A DNA stretch of 64,000 nucleotides, taken from a bacterium (GTDB taxonomy: Bacteria; Bdellovibrionota; UBA2428). The stretch spans positions 1-64,000 of the forward strand of contig JAACVK010000023.1 of assembly GCA_009991595.1 (NCBI GenBank). Direction: 5' to 3'. Positions 34,254 to 42,264 of the stretch are shown piece after piece. A model generated the notes under the pieces. That model worked only from the letters and a program-made list of their open reading frames with translations, did not search any database and had not been told where the DNA came from. Both the position numbers and the translations under genes were made by a program. Each line of letters opens with the position of its first letter. The stretch's first letter is position 1.

Positions 34254-34930
34254 ACAACTCTCTTTGTTTTGAAGATTGGGGGCGCATTGAATACACAAAA
34301 GCCCTCGCTCTACAAAAACAAAGAGTTGAAGAACTCGTTCGCGCCCCCGACAAAAACTATCTAATTTTCTGCGAACACGACTCTGTCATCACCCTAGGGC
34401 GAGGCACTTTGCGAGAGGAAACCTTTGTCTCTGGAGACATTCCAAGTATCAACGTCGAACGTGGAGGCTTGGCTACCTATCATGGCCCAGGGCAGTTAGT
34501 TGGATATCCAATTTTGAAGCTTAGCCCTAAATCTGAAAGCATTTGTCCTGGAGGAATCCGAGAGCTTGTTTGCATCATGGAAAAGTCCATCATAGAGCTT
34601 CTCTCGGCCTACAACATAAAAGCCGAAAGCATCCCTAAAAAAACAGGGGTTTGGATTGGCGGTCAGAGAAAGATTGCCAGCATTGGCATCGCTGTTAGCC
34701 ACTGGGTCAGCTATCACGGTTTTGCCTTAAATATTTCAACCAACAAGGAACACTGGAAGTTCATTAATCCTTGCGGATTCTCTTCAGGGATTATGACTAA
34801 TCTTCAGGATGAAACCAATCTACCCATCGACTTTGTTAGAATAAAAGGTCAACTTAAAGAGATACTTATCTCTAAGCTTGAACCTTCAGGGCTTCGACAA
34901 AGCAACCTCGCTAGTGAGTTTGCTCTCTAA
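34250..34930 (+). CDS. lipB: LipB, octanoyl-ACP:protein octanoyltransferase
   Basis: LipB moves octanoyl from ACP to the lipoyl lysine of apo-E2, the step before LipA acts. The 226-residue protein has the signature RGGLATYHGPGQLVGYP (H78), the catalytic lysine in QRKIASIGIA (K141), and the nucleophile cysteine in NPCGFSSGIMT (C175). It overlaps the E3 gene by 4 bases and converges with rdgB, overlapping it by 20 bases. It closes an operon that makes both the dehydrogenase and its cofactor. Confidence 0.97.
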   Translation: MNNSLCFEDWGRIEYTKALALQKQRVEELVRAPDKNYLIFCEHDSVITLGRGTLREETFVSGDIPSINVERGGLATYHGPGQLVGYPILKLSPKSESICPGGIRELVCIMEKSIIELLSAYNIKAESIPKKTGVWIGGQRKIASIGIAVSHWVSYHGFALNISTNKEHWKFINPCGFSSGIMTNLQDETNLPIDFVRIKGQLKEILISKLEPSGLRQSNLASEFAL

Positions 34931-35531
34931 GCTCATCAACCAACTGCTCAAATGCATCCCAACGATGTGAAATTTCATTTTTTTCTTTTTCGGCTAATTC
35001 CGCAATACCCGTTGTCTTATCGAGCATGAGGAATATCGGATCATAACCGAAACCGAATTCACCCTTACTCTCAAAACCAATAAAACCTTCGCAAGTTCCA
35101 ATAGAAGAAAATTCTCGTCGGTTTTTTCCAAGAAGAACTGTTAAATATAGAGCGCAAGTGTAATTACACTCTCGATCATTTAAAGAAGTGAACTGCTTCA
35201 TGTTATTCAAAAGTAATGAAATGTGTTTTTCTGGCGCCACATGATCGCCCGCATATCTTGCAGAGTGAATGCCCGGAGCACCACCTAGAGCCTCAACTTC
35301 CAAGCCGGAATCATCGGCTAAAACAAAACAACTACTAATACCTTCTTCTATTAACTCTGCAGCCAGGGCATCTGCTTTGATTTTTGCATTTTCTAAAAAC
35401 GTGCTTCCAGTTTCTTCTGCATCTTTAGGGGCTCTAAAAATCCATTCTTCAATTTCGGGGAAAAAATGTTCTCCCATAGCTTTTATTTCTTTGGCCTTAC
35501 CGGCGTTTCCTGTCGCAACATAACACTTCAT
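34911..35531 (-). CDS. rdgB: RdgB/Ham1, dITP/XTP pyrophosphatase
   Basis: A 206-residue house-cleaning enzyme that hydrolyses dITP and XTP to monophosphates. The N-terminal CYVATGNAGKAKEI matches the Ham1 substrate-binding TxNxxK motif. VLADDSGLEVEALGGAPGIHSARYAG is the family signature with the metal-binding acidic residues, and GEFGFGYDPIF and SHR follow. It is the last gene of the prs operon, 5 bases after rph, and overlaps lipB tail to tail. Confidence 0.96.
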   Translation of the reverse strand: MKCYVATGNAGKAKEIKAMGEHFFPEIEEWIFRAPKDAEETGSTFLENAKIKADALAAELIEEGISSCFVLADDSGLEVEALGGAPGIHSARYAGDHVAPEKHISLLLNNMKQFTSLNDRECNYTCALYLTVLLGKNRREFSSIGTCEGFIGFESKGEFGFGYDPIFLMLDKTTGIAELAEKEKNEISHRWDAFEQLVDELREQTH

Positions 35532-35536
35532 GTTCG

Positions 35537-36280
35537 TTAAACCTCCCAGTTAAGTGAGCCAACTATCTTCTTTTGAAGCTCACAAAGTTCCTTTGTTCCA
35601 GCAATTCCCAATTTCATTAACTCATAAAACTGTTCTTGATCCATTGGCTCTTTTTCAGCTGTTCCCTGAACCTCAACCAACTTAGCTCCTGCTGTAGCAA
35701 TCAAATTCATATCGGTATGAGCAGTAGAATCCTCTGAATAATCTAAATCTAAAACACACTGTCCAGAAACAATCCCCACAGAAATCGCTGACATGTAGTC
35801 TTTCACAGGAAAAGGTTTTGATTTCAAATCAGGGTATTTTAAAGCTAATTTCTTAAAAGCCATAACGGCACAAATAAACGCACCCGTTATACTAGCGGTT
35901 CGAGTTCCTCCATCGGCTTGAATAACATCACAATCAATCATGAGGCTTCGCTCGCCCCACCCTTCTAAGCTAAACACGGAACGCAGTGCTCGACCGATGA
36001 GCCTTTGAATTTCTTGAGTGCGTCCACCTACGCTCGTTCTTTCTCGACGTATTCGATCAGAGCTCGACTTAGGAAGCATAGAATACTCTGCCGTCATCCA
36101 GGCTTTCCCGGACCCCTTCATAAAAGGAGGAACTGAGTTTTCAAGGGTAGCAGCACACAAAACCTTGGTTCTGCCAAAGCTGATTAAACAAGATCCATCG
36201 GCATAATCATAGAAATTAGGCTCAATAAGAACCGGTCGCATTTCTGTGGATTTTCGGGAATAACTTCTCTCAAATTTCAT
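35537..36280 (-). CDS. rph: RNase PH
   Basis: A 247-residue phosphorolytic 3' exonuclease that trims tRNA 3' ends. It starts with the conserved FERSYSRKSTEMRPV and has SFGRTKVLCAAT, the R-rich RIRRERTSVGGRTQEIQRLIGRALR region with phosphate-binding residues, and CDVIQADGGTRTASITGA. The stop-start overlap with amiC is 4 bases. The length is normal for the family. Pairing rph with rdgB is a common order in bacteria. Confidence 0.97.
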   Translation of the reverse strand: MKFERSYSRKSTEMRPVLIEPNFYDYADGSCLISFGRTKVLCAATLENSVPPFMKGSGKAWMTAEYSMLPKSSSDRIRRERTSVGGRTQEIQRLIGRALRSVFSLEGWGERSLMIDCDVIQADGGTRTASITGAFICAVMAFKKLALKYPDLKSKPFPVKDYMSAISVGIVSGQCVLDLDYSEDSTAHTDMNLIATAGAKLVEVQGTAEKEPMDQEQFYELMKLGIAGTKELCELQKKIVGSLNWEV

Positions 36281-37380
36281 TGGGAAACTATGCCCTTTTT
36301 TAGCTTCCGAGCCAAGTTTTCAGCTAGTGGTTTCAAGATTTCTTTACGTCTTGATGAATTCTTCAATAATTCTCTATCTTCCTTTCGATTCAAAAAAGCA
36401 AATTCAACAAGAACGGATGGCATAGCCGCGCCATAGAGAACATAAAAAGGCCCCTGCCGAATCGGTCGATTTGAGGAAGAAGGAATTTTTCCCTTAAGGG
36501 AGCTTGATATCGTCTTTGCCCAGGATAATGATTCTTCAAAGTTAGCTCTCGCCCTCAACTCAGCAACAGCTTTTTCGACAGCGCCGGTTAAATCTTCAGG
36601 AATAGCCATATTCTCAGCAGCAATGCGAGCCAAGGCTTGCTTGTCCTCATCGGACTTCAAGCTAAGCAAATAGAGCTCGAAGCCCCTTAAGTTCTTTTTG
36701 ATTGAAGTGTTTAGATGCAAAGACAAGAAAAGCTTTGGATTCAATCTATTTGCAAAAGCAGTTCGCTCCGGCAAAGCTAGAAAGACATCGTCCTCCCGAA
36801 TCAAGGCGACTTTAATCTTTTCTTCTTCCAAAAGACTCTTCAGCTCTTTTGCCAACAATAGAGTTATGTCTTTTTCCAAATAAAGAGAATTTTCTTCACG
36901 AACTATTGCGCCATAGTCATTTCCGCCATGACCGGCATCTAAAACTACATCTACGGCAAAGGGCAAGCGCGCAGAGAACAGGGGCTTAGGGGCAACCCCA
37001 CTAAGCAAGGGCCTTAAAACGCGGTCACCAAAATCAAGAGGAACGTAGGCGGAGCCATTTATCAGTTCAGGCATGCGAGACAAACGCGCCTTCCCCCAAA
37101 AGCCCGACACCTCACTGCTCTGAAAATTGAGACTAACGATTCGTCCAGACTTGTGTTTTAAAACAATATTCTTTTTATTAGAGCTAAGCTCATAAAGAAT
37201 TTGAAATCGCTTCGCCACCTTAGGGAGACTCAATAAAGGTGAACCCCTGTGGGAAGTTACCTGATTAAAGGAGTGAGTTTTATTCTCATAGTGAAAATCC
37301 CACCTACCGTCGTAGAAATTTGCCAGAGCACCAAAGGAAACAGTGCCCCAAAAAAGCACCCAAAAAAAGACTCTAAACAT
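36277..37380 (-). CDS. amiC: N-acetylmuramoyl-L-alanine amidase (AmiC-type, Amidase_3)
   Basis: A 367-residue periplasmic murein amidase from ATG 37380 (the frame runs to 37416; this start gives a signal peptide with core FRVFFWVLFWGTVSFGALA and only 8 bases overlap with ychF). The C-terminal catalytic domain starts near residue 160 with VVLDAGHGGNDYGA (zinc His). LFLSLHLNTS holds the second zinc His, and VLVEFAFLNRKED the catalytic Glu. The N-terminal about 130 residues look like an AMIN-like or copper-amine-oxidase-like beta region, not firmly identified. It cuts septal peptidoglycan between MurNAc and L-Ala. Confidence 0.92.
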   Translation of the reverse strand: MFRVFFWVLFWGTVSFGALANFYDGRWDFHYENKTHSFNQVTSHRGSPLLSLPKVAKRFQILYELSSNKKNIVLKHKSGRIVSLNFQSSEVSGFWGKARLSRMPELINGSAYVPLDFGDRVLRPLLSGVAPKPLFSARLPFAVDVVLDAGHGGNDYGAIVREENSLYLEKDITLLLAKELKSLLEEEKIKVALIREDDVFLALPERTAFANRLNPKLFLSLHLNTSIKKNLRGFELYLLSLKSDEDKQALARIAAENMAIPEDLTGAVEKAVAELRARANFEESLSWAKTISSSLKGKIPSSSNRPIRQGPFYVLYGAAMPSVLVEFAFLNRKEDRELLKNSSRRKEILKPLAENLARKLKKGIVSQ

Positions 37381-38482
37381 TGAAACGAAAGTGCAGAACA
37401 TCCCCATCTTTAACAACGTATTCTTTACCCTCTGTTCTCATTAGTCCAGCTACTTTCGCCTTTGCTTCTCCGCCACAGCGAACAAAGTCTTCATAAGCAA
37501 TCGTTTCAGCACAAATGAAGCCTCTCTCGAAATCATTGTGAATAACGCTAGCCGCTTTTGGCGCTTTCCAGCCCTCATGAATTGTCCATGCGCGGACCTC
37601 TTGAACTCCGGCAGTAAAGTAGGTTTGAAGACCTAGAATTTTATAGCCAATAGTGAGTAGTTTATTCAAACCAGGCTCTTCGATACCAAGGTCGCTTAAG
37701 AATTCGGCCTTTTCTTCGCCGCTCAATTGAATCAACTCTGCTTCAATCTTAGCGCAAATGGGAACCACTTCCGACCCGCGAGACTTAGCATGTTCCAATA
37801 ACTTCACATAAAGAGGGTTGGAGGACAAATCCTTGCCGGAGGCATACTCTTCACTTAGATTTGCCACATACATTAAAGGCTTAGTTGTGATCAAGTGAAG
37901 ATCATAAACCAAAAGCTTTTCTTCTTTTGTTAGCTCAAGAGTGGCCCCCATCTTACCATCCTCAAGGGCCGACTTTAATTTTTCCAAAACAACGATACGG
38001 GCTTTTGAATCTTTATCACCCGAGCGAGCCAATTTTGCGTTGCGATCAAAAGCCTTATCCACGGTGGCAAGATCGGCTAACATCAATTCAGTTTCAATAA
38101 TCTCCACGTCACGAATAGGGTCAATATCTCCACTGACATGGATCACATTTGGATCCTCAAAACATCTTACAACATGGGCAATGGCATCACAGTTTTTGAT
38201 GTTCCCTAAGAACTGATTCCCTAAACCCTCGCCCTTACTTGCACCTTTTACCAAGCCCGCAATATCAACAAAAGTGACCGAGGTAGGAATAATCTTTTTG
38301 GGATTTACAATTTTTGCCAACTCTTGAAGCCTTGAATCTGGCAATTCAACCACGCCTACGTTTGGATCAATCGTGCAAAAGGGAAAGTTTTCTGCCGCGG
38401 CATTCTCGGCAGAGGTCAGTGCATTAAATAAAGTTGATTTTCCAACGTTCGGTAGTCCAACAATTCCACATTCAAGTGACAT
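37373..38482 (-). CDS. ychF: YchF, OLA1-type ATPase/GTPase
   Basis: A 369-residue Obg-family P-loop ATPase. Motifs: G1 GLPNVGKSTLFNAL (residues 8-21), G3 DIAGLVKGASKGEGLGN (about 74-90), a nucleotide-specificity region at about 205-215 (VANLSEE in place of NKxD, as in YchF), and the C-terminal TGS domain. It associates with ribosomes and stress response. The gene overlaps pth by 11 bases and amiC by 8 bases. The prs-pth-ychF order is seen in many bacteria. Confidence 0.97.
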   Translation of the reverse strand: MSLECGIVGLPNVGKSTLFNALTSAENAAAENFPFCTIDPNVGVVELPDSRLQELAKIVNPKKIIPTSVTFVDIAGLVKGASKGEGLGNQFLGNIKNCDAIAHVVRCFEDPNVIHVSGDIDPIRDVEIIETELMLADLATVDKAFDRNAKLARSGDKDSKARIVVLEKLKSALEDGKMGATLELTKEEKLLVYDLHLITTKPLMYVANLSEEYASGKDLSSNPLYVKLLEHAKSRGSEVVPICAKIEAELIQLSGEEKAEFLSDLGIEEPGLNKLLTIGYKILGLQTYFTAGVQEVRAWTIHEGWKAPKAASVIHNDFERGFICAETIAYEDFVRCGGEAKAKVAGLMRTEGKEYVVKDGDVLHFRFNV

Positions 38483-39062
38483 CTAGTTCTCCTGCATAGG
38501 TTTGAGCTGAAGCTAAACCCTGATTTAAAAGCCTTCTAAACACTTTAGCTCCATTGGCTAATAGATCAATGGCTGTATTTTCTTCTTCTCGAGAAAAGCT
38601 TTGCAAAACATAATCAGCAACATCCATGTCACCATGAGCAGGTCGCCCCACACCAAGGCGAAGCCGAATTGATTCGCCGTGACCCATCGCCTCCCTTAAA
38701 CTCTTCAAGCCATTGTGACCGGCGTCACTACCACCTTGCTTTAGCTTAATGCGACCGAAGCGAACATCCACCTCATCATGCAAAACGATGTGATCAACTT
38801 CCCTCAACTCTTTATTTTGTTGGTAAAGCTTAGCCAAAGAACGTCCCGATAAATTCATATAGGTAAGTGGCTTAAGAATAACGAGCTTTTTACCCTCAAA
38901 AACTCCCTCAAGGATTTCGGCCTCAAGATTTTTTTTGAAGGTGAAATTCAAAGATTCTTCATGGGCAAGCAAGTCTGCCAGCATAAAGCCGGCATTATGC
39001 CTTGTTTTTAAGTAGCGGGAACCAGGATTGCCTAGAGCGATTACAATTGCATCAACTGCCAT
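38472..39062 (-). CDS. pth: Peptidyl-tRNA hydrolase
   Basis: A 196-residue enzyme that recycles peptidyl-tRNA. The family start IVIALGNPGSRYLKTRHNAGFMLAD includes the catalytic His and the Asn of the active site. KPLTYMNLSGRSL, LHDEVDVRFGRIKLKQGGSDAGHNGLKS and RLGVGRP are all conserved. It follows rplY after 20 bases and overlaps ychF by 11 bases. Confidence 0.97.
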   Translation of the reverse strand: MAVDAIVIALGNPGSRYLKTRHNAGFMLADLLAHEESLNFTFKKNLEAEILEGVFEGKKLVILKPLTYMNLSGRSLAKLYQQNKELREVDHIVLHDEVDVRFGRIKLKQGGSDAGHNGLKSLREAMGHGESIRLRLGVGRPAHGDMDVADYVLQSFSREEENTAIDLLANGAKVFRRLLNQGLASAQTYAGELDVT

Positions 39063-39081
39063 GCTCTAGAGCATCCCAAAT

Positions 39082-39780
39082 TTAAGACTTAGCGTCTTCC
39101 TTCTTAGCCGCAGCAGGGGCAGCAGCACCCGCTGCAGGAGCGGCAGCGCCAGCAGCAAGAGCATCAACCGCTGGTGTAGCAGCTTTCTCTTCTTCAGGCT
39201 CAACAACTGATACAAGTGCAAAAGAAGTTTCATACATATATTCGTATTTATCTTCTCCTGTGATTTTAGCTAACTCATCAATCTTCAAAGAGTCGCCAAC
39301 ATCTAATCCAGATACATCAACATCGATGTGACTTGGAATGTTAGCAGGAAGGGCTTTGATCTCAACTTCACGGTTTAGGATAGAAACAATTCCACCATCC
39401 ACAATTCCCTTCGCTTTTCCAACGAACTTCAACGGAACTGTAATACGAACAGGGCTGTTCATGTCTAACTGGTGAAGATCAACGTGAGTCACTTCATTTC
39501 TAACGTGATGTGTTTGAATTTCAGTAAAAAGAACTTTGGAGCCCGCTACGTCAGCCGCAACACCCTCTTTAGCGTCGATCGACAGAATCGCACTCTTTCC
39601 TTTTGCCAAATAAACCTTTCGAAAGTTTTTTGGACTCAAATTAATTGGAAGTCCACCTTTCAAAGAAGGTCCGTAGATTACTCCAGGAATAAAACCTTCG
39701 CGGCGAGCGCGGTAGGCAGCGCTTTTACCCGTTTTCGTGCGGGGAAAAACTTCTAATTTAATGTCTTGAGTGCTTTCCAT
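39082..39780 (-). CDS. rplY: Ribosomal protein bL25 (CTC/TL5 form)
   Basis: A 232-residue 5S rRNA-binding ribosomal protein. The start is ATG 39780, with GGAG 9 bases upstream; the frame extends 5 codons further. The N-terminal about 95 residues are the L25 domain (ESTQDIKLEVFPRTKTGKSA and GVIYG). The C-terminal TL5/CTC domain (about 100-185) has VPLKFVGKAKGIVDGGIVS and the INRTxxxx-like ALPANIPSHIDVDVSGL. The last about 35 residues are almost only Ala, Pro, Gly and Glu. It lies between prs and pth. Confidence 0.96.
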   Translation of the reverse strand: MESTQDIKLEVFPRTKTGKSAAYRARREGFIPGVIYGPSLKGGLPINLSPKNFRKVYLAKGKSAILSIDAKEGVAADVAGSKVLFTEIQTHHVRNEVTHVDLHQLDMNSPVRITVPLKFVGKAKGIVDGGIVSILNREVEIKALPANIPSHIDVDVSGLDVGDSLKIDELAKITGEDKYEYMYETSFALVSVVEPEEEKAATPAVDALAAGAAAPAAGAAAPAAAKKEDAKS

Positions 39781-39845
39781 AACTAATAACTCCAAGTCTC
39801 TAGTGTAATAAGTGCTAAGTTAATATCCTAAAATATAGGGTATGG

Positions 39846-40823
39846 CTAGTATTCTAGTAGGGCGCTTACAGAATCGTTCACTTGGATACGATGGATGGTC
39901 TCAGCCACCAAAGGCCCTACCCCTATAACCTCGATATTATTCATCTTTTTAAAGTCATCGGTCAAGGGAATCGTATCCGTTACAACAAGCCCGTCAAAAC
40001 CGGCTTGAGAAAGCCTCTCATAGGCAGGTCCCGAAAAGACCGGGTGAGTGGCTGCCGCGACAACTTTAGTCGCACCCTTTTCTCTTAACAATTCAGAAGC
40101 CTTACACAAAGTGCCCCCGGTATCGATAATATCATCAAGGATAATTGCGACTCGCCCGTCGACCTCACCAATCAAATTGAGGGCTTTTGCCTCATTGGGG
40201 CCCAAGCGACGCTTATCAACAATGGCCAGGGGCGATTTAAGCAACTTTGCTAAAATACGCGCTCGCTCAGTCCCGCCAGCGTCCGGACTGACAACAGTGA
40301 TCGGCTCGTCGCCAAAGGACTTCTGTAAAAAGGGAAACAGCACAGGCACACCAAACAAGTGATCAACCGGAAAGTTAAAATAACCCTGAATCTGGCCGGC
40401 ATGTAAATCCACAGAAATAAGTCGAGAGAATCCTGCTGTTGAAATTAAATCCGCCACTAACTTTGCAGAAATCGGTGTTCGAGGAGCAACTTTTCGATCC
40501 TGTCTCGCATAACCATAATAGGGAGTAACGGCACAAATACTTCGCACCGATGCTCGCTTTAGAGCATCCCCTAAGACCAAAAGCTCCATCAAATTATCGT
40601 TGGTAGGAGCACAGGTACTTTGAATAACATAAACATCTAATCCACGAACATTCTCTTGAATCTCTACTCGAATTTCATTGTCTGAAAATCGTCCCAAAAC
40701 CCTACAACCAAGATCGACCTTCAGATGCTTAGCCACACTCTCCGCGAGAGACGGATTTGAAGAACCCGCAAATATTTTAAAAGGTCTTTCTGAGAATGGT
40801 GGAGTTGTGTTTTGGTTGGCCAT
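39846..40823 (-). CDS. prs: Ribose-phosphate pyrophosphokinase (PRPP synthetase)
   Basis: A 325-residue enzyme making PRPP from ribose-5-phosphate and ATP for purine, pyrimidine, His and Trp synthesis. Motifs include the FSDNEIRVEIQENVRG N-terminal segment, the TPYYGYARQDRKVAPRTPISAKL flexible loop with catalytic Arg/Lys residues, SVDLHAGQIQGYF, and the PRPP-binding AIILDDIIDTGGTL. The C-terminus is typical. It is the first gene of the reverse operon, divergent from the glycosyltransferase gene by 49 bases. Confidence 0.97.
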   Translation of the reverse strand: MANQNTTPPFSERPFKIFAGSSNPSLAESVAKHLKVDLGCRVLGRFSDNEIRVEIQENVRGLDVYVIQSTCAPTNDNLMELLVLGDALKRASVRSICAVTPYYGYARQDRKVAPRTPISAKLVADLISTAGFSRLISVDLHAGQIQGYFNFPVDHLFGVPVLFPFLQKSFGDEPITVVSPDAGGTERARILAKLLKSPLAIVDKRRLGPNEAKALNLIGEVDGRVAIILDDIIDTGGTLCKASELLREKGATKVVAAATHPVFSGPAYERLSQAGFDGLVVTDTIPLTDDFKKMNNIEVIGVGPLVAETIHRIQVNDSVSALLEY

Positions 40824-40872
40824 GAAGCTCTTGTTTATTTAGCGCGCGGAGCTTAAGCTGTCCACAACGACC

Positions 40873-42072
40873 ATGCTTAAGCCCAAAGAATTGCCGTGGG
40901 GCCAAATTATATTCCTCATCCTAACGCTGGTCAGTTGTGCTGATCTAGTTAGCCGTGGCAGCAGTGGCCACTTTGACATCTTCCGTAACTCAGCGCGCAT
41001 ATTGTGGGAGGGACAAAACCCCTATGGAACACTTTACCCTTCTGCCTATTACCTTTATTCACCATTTTGCGGCATGAGCATTTTTTCATTATTTGCATGG
41101 CTCCCCTATAAGATAGATTTAGCTCTCTACACACTTTTCTCTTGTCTGACTTTGTTTTGGGCTCTGAAAACTTTCTCTAAGATGTTTCTTTCCGAAAAAG
41201 GTCCCTGGGCAGAACTTCTTTTTGTTGTCGTTGCCTTTGAAATGATTGGTAGTGTTCTGAATGCAAAACTAGAAATAGCCATGTCTGGAATCTTGATACT
41301 AAGTTGTATTAGAACCTGGAAAAATCCTCGTTCAATATTGGGCCCAATTCTCTTGGCCGTTATATGCAACTGGAAGTTTCAAACTTTGCCCACGGTAGGT
41401 TTGCTTTTTCTAGGGCAAATCATTGCCCGAAAACAGTTTAGATCGAGCTTTGTTTTCGCCTTGTCTTTTGTAGCATGTTTTCTACTGCCAGGACTTTTTT
41501 TAGGTTTTCCTAAACTTCTCAACTTTCACGCTGCCTGGAAGGAAAGCTTGATGGGCTTCATGCTGGGAGGACAAAACAACTGGCTTGGATTTCAACACAT
41601 CTATCAAAGCATTAGAACTTTTTTTGGATATAGCCTCAGCTACACGAATGCGACCTACCTCTCGGCTGCGATTGCTGCCGCACTTGCCTTAATCTGGCTC
41701 AAAAAATTGTGCTCCAAAACTATAAAACCTAGTGACTTACTTTTCTGGCCATTCGTCTTGGGATCAGCCTATGCCTGCACTCTCTCACCTCTAAGCCAAA
41801 GTGCTGGTTTTATACTGGCAACTCCTCTGCTCGGGGTGTCGATCTGCGTACTCTCAAACAAAAAAAGAGGGTGGATGACCTTATGCCTTTTCGCCATTTG
41901 CCTTTATGGAGTGGTTGGCATCTACTCAGACCTCACGCCCAAGTCTCTCAGAGTTCTGCTCAAAACAATGTCTTTCAAATCGCTCTCGTTGATAGCCCTA
42001 ACACTGCTCTGCTTTCACCTCAGCGCATGGACGCTTAATACCTCCAAATCTAGGGCAGCTAACAATCAATAA
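40873..42072 (+). CDS. GT87-like polytopic glycosyltransferase (DUF2029)
   Basis: A 399-residue integral membrane protein with about 9-10 hydrophobic segments. It has a periplasmic loop with FDIFRNSARILWEGQNPYG, resembling the D-containing motif near the start of GT87/PIG-M-like mannosyltransferases (GT-C fold), followed by YLYSPFCGMSIFSLFAWLPY. These enzymes use polyprenyl-phosphate sugars to glycosylate envelope components. The sugar and acceptor are unknown. It is followed by a possible 24-codon membrane ORF and a convergent GT39-like gene. Confidence 0.75.
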   Translation: MLKPKELPWGQIIFLILTLVSCADLVSRGSSGHFDIFRNSARILWEGQNPYGTLYPSAYYLYSPFCGMSIFSLFAWLPYKIDLALYTLFSCLTLFWALKTFSKMFLSEKGPWAELLFVVVAFEMIGSVLNAKLEIAMSGILILSCIRTWKNPRSILGPILLAVICNWKFQTLPTVGLLFLGQIIARKQFRSSFVFALSFVACFLLPGLFLGFPKLLNFHAAWKESLMGFMLGGQNNWLGFQHIYQSIRTFFGYSLSYTNATYLSAAIAAALALIWLKKLCSKTIKPSDLLFWPFVLGSAYACTLSPLSQSAGFILATPLLGVSICVLSNKKRGWMTLCLFAICLYGVVGIYSDLTPKSLRVLLKTMSFKSLSLIALTLLCFHLSAWTLNTSKSRAANNQ

Positions 42073-42176
42073 TAAATCCTTGTTTTGATGAAGGTTTTAT
42101 AAATCAAGAAATCTTCATAGAAAACTAACTAAACTTTGCTCATTTAGAACTCAAAAAGTTCGATAGAATAACTACT

Positions 42177-42251
42177 ATGACAGCAGGTTCAACAAACTGG
42201 ATACTTTTTCTATCCATACTAACATTGCTGGTCATCAACCTCGTTTCATAG
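42177..42251 (+). CDS. Possible 24-aa membrane micro-ORF
   Basis: ATG at 42177 opens a 24-codon frame ending TAG at 42249-42251. The peptide begins MTAGSTNWILFLSILTLLVI, a single hydrophobic segment with no charges, like known bacterial transmembrane miniproteins. No Shine-Dalgarno sequence is visible; a GAACT/AGTTC hairpin lies just upstream. A frame this short can arise by chance, so the call is speculative. Confidence 0.25.
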   Translation: MTAGSTNWILFLSILTLLVINLVS

Positions 42252-42264
42252 AGGATCGCTCTCT

